DNA from: JBBQWR01 sp038210495
GTDB taxonomy: Bacteria > Planctomycetota > Planctomycetia > Pirellulales > DATAWG01
Direction of reading: 5' to 3'
Length of the DNA stretch: 64,000 bases
Assembly (NCBI GenBank): GCA_038210495.1
Contig: JBBQWR010000002.1
Location: forward strand, 1 to 64,000
In this document: positions 51,143 through 58,029 of the stretch, piece by piece
Layout of the letters: every line of letters begins with the position of its first letter
Position numbering within the stretch: position 1 is the stretch's first letter
Position numbers and translations under genes: made by a program
Notes under the pieces: model-generated
What the model was told of the DNA's origin: nothing
Database searches by the model: none
Seen by the model: the letters and a program-made list of their open reading frames with translations, nothing else

Positions 51143-53569
51143 ATGACCGGTCGAAACTTTCTCGTCGCGGGGATCGCCGCGGCGCTAACGTTCTGCTGCA
51201 CGGCGCGAAATTGTCCAAGGGTTTTGGCGGCCGACAATGCCGAGATCGATGCGGCGGAAGTGCGGCAGTCGATCGAGAAGGGCGTCGCCTATCTCAAGGC
51301 CCAGCAGCATCCCAAGGAGGGGAATTGGCCCGATATCCGTCCCGGGCAGCAAGTTGGCGGGATCACCTGCATCTGCACGCTGGCGCTTATCAATTGCGGC
51401 ACGCCGGTCAGCGATCCGTCGATCCAAAAGGCGCTGGCGTATCTTCGCACGCTCACGCCCGACTCGACCTATGTGATGTCGCTGCAGACGATGGTCTTCT
51501 GCATCGCGGAGCCGCAGCGCGATCTGCTGAAAATTCAGACCAGCGCCAAGTGGCTCGAAGACCATCAGATCAAGGACACCGACCGGCGCGGTTCTTGGTC
51601 TTATCCGCGCGGTGAGGGAGACATGTCGAACAGCCAGTTCGCCCTGTTGGCCCTGTCCGAGGCCGAACACGTCGGGATCACTGTCAGCGACGAAACATGG
51701 CGACTGGCTCTGCGGTACTGGAAGGGTTCGCAAAACACAACGGGATCGTGGGGTTACTTCAAGGGAACCGAAACGGGCAGCATGACCTGCGCCGGGATCG
51801 CCTCGCTGGTAATCGCCTCCGGCCGTACCTCCGCCGGCGACGCTCGCGTGGAAAACGGGATCGTCAGTTGCTGCGGCAATCAAGACGCGGACGACTCGGC
51901 CGATCGCATCGAGCGGGCGCTCAAATGGCTGGGCCGAAAAGACATCTTCTCGGTCGAGCGGAATCCGCAGGTGATCGATGTCCGCCGATTGGATTGGCAC
52001 TTTTATTTTCTCTATGGCCTGGAGCGGATTGGCCGGATGACCAACCGCCGGTTCATCGGCGATCACGATTGGTATCGCGAAGGGGCCGCGTTTCTGTGCA
52101 GCCCGAACGTGCAAAACCTGAACGGCAGTTGGCAAGCCGACCTCAATACCAACCCCATCGAGAGCGACGCCAATCTGGCGACCAGCTTCGCCCTGTTGTT
52201 TCTGGGCAAAGGCCGACGGCCGATCGTGATGTCCAAGGCGCAGCATGGGCCCGAGGGAGATTGGAACCATCACCGCAACGACGTCGCCAACCTGACGATG
52301 TACGCCGAGACCAAGTGGAAGGCCGAGTATCCCCTCGGTCTGTCGTGGCAGGTCGTCGATCTGTCGAAGGCCACGGTCGACGATCTGCTGCAATCGCCCG
52401 TGCTGTATATCAACGGCAGCCAATCGCCGGCGATCGATGATCGCCAAGGCCAAGTGCTCAAGGACTACGTCGATCGTGGTGGATTTATTTTGGCCGAAGC
52501 GTGCTGCGCCGGCAGCGCGGAGTTCGACCGCGGGTTTCGCGATCTGATGAAGCGAGTGTTTCCGCCGGAATACCAATTGAGGCTGCTCCCGCCCGAGCAT
52601 CCCATCTGGCGAGCCGAGGAGATCGTGCCGGCCGACAAGCAGCGAACCGTGCTGGGCATCGACTATGGTTGCCGCACGAGTGTCGTTTACTTTCCCCCCG
52701 GCGGACCGAACGATCCGCCCAATAGCTTGTCGTGTTATTTGGAAATGGCGACTTGGCGGAAGCACGATTATCCCAAGCATGTGGCCGAGCAAGTCGCGGC
52801 CGCCAGGGCGATTGGCATCAATGTGCTGGCCTATGCGACCAATCGCGATTTGAAAGACAAGACCGAGAACTTTCACGCCAAAGAATCCCGGCTCAAAGAC
52901 ACTTACGACCGCGGCAAGCTGTACATCGCCAAGCTCAAGCATCCGGGCGGATGCGATACGGCGCCGGCCGCATTGCCGCACTTACTCGAAGCCGCCGCCC
53001 GCGAATTGCAAGTCCGCGTTGAGACCGAGCAGAGATTGGTGGATATCACCGACCCCGCGCTGCTCAAGTATCACATGGTCATGATGCACGGCCGCCGAAG
53101 TTTTAGCCTGACGCGGGAGGAGCGAGACGCGCTGCGCAAGTACATCAAGCAGGGGGGCACGCTCTTAGCCGATTCGATTTGCGCCAACCGCGAGTTCACC
53201 GAATCGTTCCGACGCGAAATGCAATCGATCTTCGCCGGCGATAAAGACGTGGACTCGAAAGACAAGCCGCTGCAGCCGATTCCCGCCAAGCATCCGCTGT
53301 TCAGCAAGGAGTTCGGTTTCGATCTATCGACCGTCTCGCTGCGAGAACCTCAAGCCGGAGGCGACACGGGCCGGGCCAGCGCCAGCATCCGCAAGATCGA
53401 GCCGGAACTCGAGGGTGTCAAAATCGGCGACCGCTATGGCGTAATCTTTTCCAAGTTCGATCTGAGCTGCGCCCTGGAAAAGCACGATTCGCTCGAATGC
53501 GAAGGCTATACCCGCGACGACGCCGAGCGAATCGGCTTGAACGTGCTGCTGTATTCGCTGAATCAGTAG
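51143..53569 (+). CDS. exported prenyltransferase-fold / DUF4159 protein
   Basis: This is an 808-residue protein with a signal peptide (residues 1 to about 30, FLVAGIAAALTFCCT). The N-terminal 290 residues form alpha/alpha repeats like squalene cyclase/prenyltransferase: VAYLKAQQHPKEGNWPDIRP, LAYLRTLTPDSTYVMSLQTM, SNSQFALLALSEAEHVGITV and TGSWGYFKGTETGSMTCAGI. From about residue 420 the sequence shows DUF4159-type segments: VYFPPGGPNDPPNSLSCYLE, INVLAYATNRDLKDKTENFH, KYHMVMMHGRRSFSLTREER and LLADSICANREFTESF, twice (an earlier copy near GGFILAEACCAGSAEF). Function is unknown. ATG at 51143 follows GGAGG closely. Divergent from moxR. Confidence 0.82.
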   Translation: MTGRNFLVAGIAAALTFCCTARNCPRVLAADNAEIDAAEVRQSIEKGVAYLKAQQHPKEGNWPDIRPGQQVGGITCICTLALINCGTPVSDPSIQKALAYLRTLTPDSTYVMSLQTMVFCIAEPQRDLLKIQTSAKWLEDHQIKDTDRRGSWSYPRGEGDMSNSQFALLALSEAEHVGITVSDETWRLALRYWKGSQNTTGSWGYFKGTETGSMTCAGIASLVIASGRTSAGDARVENGIVSCCGNQDADDSADRIERALKWLGRKDIFSVERNPQVIDVRRLDWHFYFLYGLERIGRMTNRRFIGDHDWYREGAAFLCSPNVQNLNGSWQADLNTNPIESDANLATSFALLFLGKGRRPIVMSKAQHGPEGDWNHHRNDVANLTMYAETKWKAEYPLGLSWQVVDLSKATVDDLLQSPVLYINGSQSPAIDDRQGQVLKDYVDRGGFILAEACCAGSAEFDRGFRDLMKRVFPPEYQLRLLPPEHPIWRAEEIVPADKQRTVLGIDYGCRTSVVYFPPGGPNDPPNSLSCYLEMATWRKHDYPKHVAEQVAAARAIGINVLAYATNRDLKDKTENFHAKESRLKDTYDRGKLYIAKLKHPGGCDTAPAALPHLLEAAARELQVRVETEQRLVDITDPALLKYHMVMMHGRRSFSLTREERDALRKYIKQGGTLLADSICANREFTESFRREMQSIFAGDKDVDSKDKPLQPIPAKHPLFSKEFGFDLSTVSLREPQAGGDTGRASASIRKIEPELEGVKIGDRYGVIFSKFDLSCALEKHDSLECEGYTRDDAERIGLNVLLYSLNQ

Positions 53570-53613
53570 TTCAATGACTCGCGCCCACAATTAAAGAGTA
53601 TTCCGCTAGGGAA

Positions 53614-54141
53614 ATTCGCAGTTGTCCGCCGTGCGGTTCCAGTGTCGAAGTCGGCTACAATGAATGCCCCCAATGTCATCGCGCGGCGCCGGCTCCGAGC
53701 TTTGTGGCGCCAGGACAGCGTTCAGAGAATCGACGCGAAGGTTCGCTGGCGACGGCGGACGTGAGGTTCACCGACCGTGCCGACCACGAAAATCCATATC
53801 GCTCACCCGATGCCGTACGCTCCTCCGACGCCGTGGAGCCCCATGCTGGCGGCAAAGGCGTCGAAGTGGAGGCGTCAACATATTACCCAATCGGGGTTCG
53901 ATATGGGGCGGCCCAAATTGATCTGATCGCGGTTTTCGTGATCGGTGTCGTTGCGGCGAAACAGCTTGAAGAATTTGGAAATGCCCCCCAAGTCGCGGTT
54001 TTCGTGGCGCTATTCTTTGCGTATTACATTCTTTCCGAAGGCTTTTTTCACGCGACGCCGGGCAAGCTGATCTTCGGATTGCGCGTCGCGCGCCGCGATG
54101 GCGGAAGATGCTCCTGGCGACTTGCAGACGCGCCAGTTTGA
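53614..54141 (+). pseudogene. degraded zinc-ribbon/RDD membrane protein gene
   Basis: From 53614 the frame reads RSCPPCGSSVEVGYNECPQC (two C-x2-C pairs, a zinc ribbon), then PAPSFVAPG, ENPYRSPDAV and YGAAQIDLIAVFVIGVVAAK, FFAYYILSEGFFHATPGKLI, FGLRVARRDGG. This is the order of planctomycete RDD proteins with N-terminal zinc ribbons. No ATG, GTG or TTG exists between the upstream stop (53575) and the zinc ribbon; GTG 53704 would cut it off. The usual third RDD helix is missing: the frame ends at 54141 soon after the GKxxxGLRV motif. I think both ends are damaged, but an ATT start or an unusual short RDD protein is possible. Confidence 0.5.
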
Positions 54142-54267
54142 GTGCCGCGTCGTATAAAAGATTCCGCCAGTTGAAAAAAATATTCCTGGATGAATCCAAT
54201 CCGCATTTAGCAGCGAAGTCATGGTTGTCGAAGCAATTCGCTGCGATAACCGACGGGACCCGCGAGC

Positions 54268-54296
54268 GCCAGCTAGTCAGGATCCAACTAGCTGGC
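54268..54296. promoter_or_regulatory. perfect 10-base inverted repeat upstream of the fasciclin gene
   Basis: GCCAGCTAGT (54268-54277) and ACTAGCTGGC (54287-54296) flank a nine-base loop, about 58 bases before the ATG. It may be an operator for a dimeric regulator or a hairpin; there is no T-run. Confidence 0.5.
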
Positions 54297-54353
54297 ATCA
54301 GGCGGCGATCGCGGTTTTTCCAATGATTCCATTTGCATCACGGAGATTTTGAC

Positions 54354-54902
54354 ATGATTCGCAAACTAAGCGTCGCCTTATCGCTGGCCGCCGGACTGCT
54401 GTCCGCCACAACACTGCTCGCGGCCAATGTTCAAGTCGGCGGGCAAGCGATGTACGCCAACAAGAACATCGTGCAGAACGCGGTCAACTCGGCCGATCAC
54501 ACCACGCTCGTCGCCGCCGTCAAGGCCGGCGGGCTCGTCGACACGCTGATGAGCAAGGGACCGTTCACTGTATTTGCCCCGACGAACGAGGCTTTCGCGA
54601 TGCTGCCCGAGGGGACGATCCCCACGTTGCTCAAGCCGGAGAACAAATCGACGCTCGTCGGCATCCTGACGTATCACGTTGTGGCCGGCGACCTGGACGC
54701 CGCCGCACTGGAAAAGATGATCAAGGCCGGAAACGGAACGGCGATGCTCAAGACCGTGCAAGGCGAGACACTCAAAGTCCGTCGCAACGGCGACAACCTG
54801 ATGCTCGAAGACACTAAAGGCGGCGTCGCGAACATCACGATCATGAACGTGACTCAGTCAAACGGCGTGATTCACGTCATCGACCACGTACTCATGCCGT
54901 AG
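54354..54902 (+). CDS. secreted fasciclin-domain protein
   Basis: This 182-residue protein has a signal peptide (KLSVALSLAAGLLSATTLLA, cleaved near residue 24) and one fasciclin domain (about residues 42-180). The two conserved boxes are clear: FTVFAPTNEAFAMLPEGTIP (about 73-92) with LTYHVVAGDLDAAALEKMIK, and GVIHVIDHVLMP at the end. Fasciclin domains mediate adhesion or matrix binding. ATG at 54354 follows GGAG. A strong terminator lies at 54935. The sigma and anti-sigma genes begin 149 bases downstream on the same strand, an arrangement like the mycobacterial MPT70/MPT83-SigK-RskA loci. Confidence 0.9.
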   Translation: MIRKLSVALSLAAGLLSATTLLAANVQVGGQAMYANKNIVQNAVNSADHTTLVAAVKAGGLVDTLMSKGPFTVFAPTNEAFAMLPEGTIPTLLKPENKSTLVGILTYHVVAGDLDAAALEKMIKAGNGTAMLKTVQGETLKVRRNGDNLMLEDTKGGVANITIMNVTQSNGVIHVIDHVLMP

Positions 54903-54934
54903 TTTGCCGCGATCGCAGCATCGCGATAGACTTG

Positions 54935-54965
54935 AGAGGGTCTCGGGTGGCCGAGGCCCTCTTTT
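54935..54965 (+). terminator. rho-independent terminator after the fasciclin gene
   Basis: AGAGGGTCTCGG (54935-54946) pairs with CCGAGGCCCTCT (54951-54962), with one G-T pair, around a four-base loop, followed by TTTG. It separates the fasciclin transcript from the sigma factor gene. Confidence 0.8.
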
Positions 54966-55050
54966 GCTGCGCGGGTCGCGGTCGTTGTGGGGAAGGGTGG
55001 GATGCGATGGCGGGTGGATGTTCGAATCGCGGGGTTTTTTTGGACGATCG

Positions 55051-55611
55051 ATGGCCGACTGTATTCTCCCCAAGGTAGCCCTCGGGCAAACCGACGCGAT
55101 CGACGAGTGTCTCTCACGCTACGGCGGCCTCGTGTGGTCGCTCGCGCGCCGGCGATCGCCCACGCTGTCCGACGCCGAGGATGCTGTCCAAGAAATTTTC
55201 GTCGATCTCTGGCGGAGCGCGAACCGATTTGATGAAGCGGTCGCGTCGGAGGCGACGTTTGTCGCGATGATCGCCCGCCGCCGCTTGGTGGACCGCGGCC
55301 GGAAGCAGCAGCGTACGATTCCCACGACGCCGATTTCCAGCGGCTTGGATCAGGCCGCGTCCGACGGACGAAGTCCCATGTGTTTCGACGAAGACATCGA
55401 TCGCGCGCGGCGCCAGATGGAGTTGCTGCGTCCCGACGAGCGGACGGTGCTCGAACTTGCGATCGATCGCGGCTTGAGCAATTCGCAAATCGCGGAATAT
55501 TTGAAGATGCCGCTGGGCACGGTAAAGACCCACGCGCGGCGAGGCATGACCCGTCTGCGCGAACTGTTTGGCCAAAGCCCGAGACAAAAAGTTGCGGAGC
55601 GGGCCCCATGA
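55051..55611 (+). CDS. ECF sigma factor (SigK-like)
   Basis: This 186-residue sigma-70 factor has region 2 in DECLSRYGGLVWSLARRRSP and LSDAEDAVQEIFVDLWRSAN (about residues 18-57), and region 4 in LRPDERTVLELAIDRGLSNS and QIAEYLKMPLGTVKTHARRG (about 130-169). The stop codon overlaps the ATG of the RskA-like gene (ATGA, 55608-55611), so the two are translationally coupled. The ATG at 55018, with GGCGGGTGG upstream, is an alternative start adding 11 residues. By analogy with mycobacterial SigK, the fasciclin gene just upstream is a likely target. Confidence 0.85.
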   Translation: MADCILPKVALGQTDAIDECLSRYGGLVWSLARRRSPTLSDAEDAVQEIFVDLWRSANRFDEAVASEATFVAMIARRRLVDRGRKQQRTIPTTPISSGLDQAASDGRSPMCFDEDIDRARRQMELLRPDERTVLELAIDRGLSNSQIAEYLKMPLGTVKTHARRGMTRLRELFGQSPRQKVAERAP

Positions 55612-56459
55612 GCAACCAGCTAGACCATAAATTGCAGCGAATCAACGAACTGCTCGCCGAACGGGCCGCATTCGGATTGTCGGACGACGACCAGCGGACG
55701 CTCGCGGGATTGCTGGCCGACTCGCCCGTCGATCCTGAATCGTTCGAGCGAACGGCAGCTCTGGCCGCGCTAGCGTTTCATGCTGGCCCGCTCGAAGCGC
55801 TTCCCGAGCGGTTGCGAGATCGAATCGCCGCCGGGGCCCGGGAGGAAGTCGGGAGGCGGGAGTCGGGAGTCGGGAGTGTGGGTAGGACGACCGACAACGT
55901 GCCGGTTGTCGAGTTGTCGAGTGTCGTCAGAGGGGGGGCGCGGTATCGCGAGATCGTGGCGTGGGTCGTGGCGGTGGCTTGTTTGCTGCTAGCGATGTTC
56001 GTGCTGCGTCGCGAGCGGGCGTCGCCTTTGCTGACGCCCGTCGAAGAGAGGGCACTCTTACTCGAACGAGCGCCTGACGTCGTAAAAATCCCCTGGGCCC
56101 CAGCCGGCGATCCAGCGGGCAAGCGCGCGACGGGCGACGTGGTTTGGAGCACGGAAAATCAGGCCGGCTATTTACGATTCAAGGGATTGGCCGAAAACGA
56201 CCCCAAAAATAATCAATATCAGCTATGGATCTTCGACGCGACTCAAGACAAGCGCTATCCCATCGACGGAGGAGTGTTTGACTTCGGGCCGGCGAGCGTC
56301 AACAAGGTCACCGGCGATACGGTCGTACCCATCCGCGCGAAGCTGCGAGTCGCATCGCCACAGATGTTCGCCGTGACGGTCGAAAAACCGGGTGGCGTGG
56401 TCGTCTCCAGCCGCAATCGATTGGCGCTGATCGCTGAAAGGGCGGCGCCGGGGGGATGA
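55608..56459 (+). CDS. RskA-like membrane anti-sigma factor
   Basis: This 283-residue single-pass protein should bind the sigma factor at the inner membrane. A cytoplasmic N-terminus of about 115 residues (LQRINELLAERAAFGLSDDD, ERTAALAALAFHAGPLEALP) precedes a membrane helix (about 120-140, EIVAWVVAVACLLLAMFVLR). The exported C-terminal domain is the RskA/anti-sigma-K domain, with GDVVWSTENQAGYLRFKGLA, ENDPKNNQYQLWIFDATQDK, and MFAVTVEKPGGVVVSSRNRL. Odd: before the helix, residues EVGRRESGVGSVGRTT are encoded by a GGGAGTCGGGAG tandem tract of the sort found between genes elsewhere here. It looks like a repeat insertion that kept the frame. No zinc motif is seen. Confidence 0.88.
   Translation: MSNQLDHKLQRINELLAERAAFGLSDDDQRTLAGLLADSPVDPESFERTAALAALAFHAGPLEALPERLRDRIAAGAREEVGRRESGVGSVGRTTDNVPVVELSSVVRGGARYREIVAWVVAVACLLLAMFVLRRERASPLLTPVEERALLLERAPDVVKIPWAPAGDPAGKRATGDVVWSTENQAGYLRFKGLAENDPKNNQYQLWIFDATQDKRYPIDGGVFDFGPASVNKVTGDTVVPIRAKLRVASPQMFAVTVEKPGGVVVSSRNRLALIAERAAPGG
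55847..55888. repeat. GTCGGGAG-type repeat inside the anti-sigma gene
   Basis: GAAGTCGGGAGGCGGGAGTC then GGGAGTCGGGAG, as at 1745-1822 and 5718-5744. It adds about 14 codons and keeps the frame. Confidence 0.65.
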
Positions 56460-56513
56460 TCGTCCTGTTTTTAGGCCGAGCGACGTCGGCGCGCTCACCT
56501 GGCGGCATAAGCT

Positions 56514-56738
56514 TTAAGGAAGATATTCCTGGAAATCTTCCAAGTGCTCGTCGTCCTCGACGAGGATTGTGAGGGTTCCCTTGCCTCGACCTGGAACGCG
56601 TTGAGGCTTTTCCGCTTGAGGCACAATGAGCTTGGCAATCATTCGATCGTTCTCGGTGATCGCGACTTCGTCGCCCGGTGTCATGCCGCGGATTAAATCC
56701 GGTAAACGAGCTTGCGCTTCAGCAAGAGTGAGATTCAT
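56514..56738 (-). CDS. Phd/YefM-type antitoxin, orphan
   Basis: This 74-residue protein begins with NLTLAEAQARLPDLIRGMTP and continues GDEVAITENDRMIAKLIVPQ, the Phd/YefM fold that represses its own promoter and binds a Doc/YoeB/VapC-type toxin with its C-terminus (here KGTLTILVEDDEHLEDFQEY). No toxin gene is next to it: a minus-strand toxin would lie below 56514, where the anti-sigma gene is on the other strand. It may be a solitary regulator. ATG at 56738; an upstream in-frame start at 56768 is possible. Confidence 0.75.
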   Translation of the reverse strand: MNLTLAEAQARLPDLIRGMTPGDEVAITENDRMIAKLIVPQAEKPQRVPGRGKGTLTILVEDDEHLEDFQEYLP

Positions 56739-56916
56739 GATTGTGTCGTATGTTAAGCGGCCTCCCAACCGATCCTACTCAATTTGAGCATGCCTAACAG
56801 TATTCGGGGATAAGACTCTCTAAATTGTTGCGCATTCCACGACCGCCTTTGCTATTTGAATCAGTTGCGGAGTCGTATTTGGTTTCGGCTTGATTTAAGA
56901 TGGCATTGGCTACCCG

Positions 56917-56940
56917 GCGCGGCAGGATGCCGCGACTATG
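56917..56940. repeat. dispersed hairpin repeat, family D
   Basis: GCGCGGCAGGATGCCGCG followed by ACTATG, just upstream of the GT2 gene. Confidence 0.7.
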
Positions 56941-56991
56941 CGAATCGCTGGCTAACACCGAATTATTTCTCGATTCCCCTGCTTCTTGGTT

Positions 56992-58029
56992 ATGCTCTCG
57001 ATCGTCGTGCCGCTGTTTAACGAAGTGGAGAGCTTGGCGGCGCTGCATGCCGAATTGGCCGCCGTCGCCGACGCCGACCCATATGACATGGAATTTGTTT
57101 TCGTCGACGACGGTTCGACCGATCGGTCGTGGGCCGAAGTGCGGCGGCTATCGCTGCTTGATTCCAGGGTTCGGGGAATCAAGTTTCGTCGCAATTTCGG
57201 CAAAGCGGCGGCGCTGAGCGCTGGGTTTCGGGCGGCTCGGGGTGATTTGATCGTCACGATGGACGCCGATCTTCAAGACGATCCGCGCGAGATTCCGCGG
57301 CTCCTGGCGACGATGAGCGACGAGTACGACGTCGTCAGCGGCTGGAAACAAACCCGCCACGATCCGTGGCACAAGGTGTTGCCGTCGTGGATTTTCAATC
57401 GAATGGTCAGCGTGCTGACCGGCGTCTATCTGCACGATCACAACTGTGGGCTGAAATGTTATCGCCGCGAGGTGTTCAGCGAAGTGCGATTGTACGGTGA
57501 ACTGCACCGGTTCGTTCCGGTGCTGGCCCATGCCCGCGGGTTTCGCGTTGGCGAACTGGTGGTCGAGCATCGGGCGCGAAAATTCGGCCACTCGAAATAC
57601 GGCCTGCGGCGGTTCGTCAAAGGCTTTCTCGATCTGTTGACAGTCAAGTTTCTGACCGGGTTTGGCCAGCGGCCGCAGCATTTGCTGGGAGCGATCGGCT
57701 TGGCGTTTTTTCTGCTCGGTGGGTTCGGCTTGACGTATCTCACCGGCTATTGGATCGTCGAAAAATTGGTCCTCCATGCCGATCCGGCCTTGCACGAGCG
57801 GCCGGCGCTGATCTACTCGATCGGGTCGCTGCTGTTCGGCGCTCAATTGATGTCGATCGGTTTCCTCGCGGAACTCATCATCGCTTATCAAGGACGCGAC
57901 GCCGACACTTACTCGATTGTCGACCGCATTGAAAGAATCTCCCCAGTCGATGCCGATGAACTCCAACCCACCGATGAGTCCGCCCGTCAGCCCCACGATA
58001 CCGCCGCCGCCCGCTCAGACGATGCCTGA
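56992..58029 (+). CDS. GT2 glycosyltransferase with two C-terminal membrane helices
   Basis: This 345-residue enzyme resembles polyprenyl-phosphate mannosyl/glucosyl transferases (DPM1/GtrB/ArnC). GT2 motifs: LSIVVPLFNEVESLAALHAE at the N-terminus, VFVDDGSTDRSWAEV (about 44-58) and LIVTMDADLQDDPREIPRLL (DxD, about 87-106), plus HDHNCGLKCYRREVFSEVRL. The C-terminal two helices (LLGAIGLAFFLLGGFGLTYL, LIYSIGSLLFGAQLMSIGFL) anchor it. It likely loads a sugar onto a lipid carrier. ATG at 56992 chosen; a TTG six bases earlier is possible. The 3' end overlaps the start of the next gene. Confidence 0.88.
   Translation: MLSIVVPLFNEVESLAALHAELAAVADADPYDMEFVFVDDGSTDRSWAEVRRLSLLDSRVRGIKFRRNFGKAAALSAGFRAARGDLIVTMDADLQDDPREIPRLLATMSDEYDVVSGWKQTRHDPWHKVLPSWIFNRMVSVLTGVYLHDHNCGLKCYRREVFSEVRLYGELHRFVPVLAHARGFRVGELVVEHRARKFGHSKYGLRRFVKGFLDLLTVKFLTGFGQRPQHLLGAIGLAFFLLGGFGLTYLTGYWIVEKLVLHADPALHERPALIYSIGSLLFGAQLMSIGFLAELIIAYQGRDADTYSIVDRIERISPVDADELQPTDESARQPHDTAAARSDDA

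Noticed and set aside
51185..52981. Long minus-strand frame opposite the DUF4159 gene
   Set aside because: Shadow of the plus-strand gene; no recognisable motifs.
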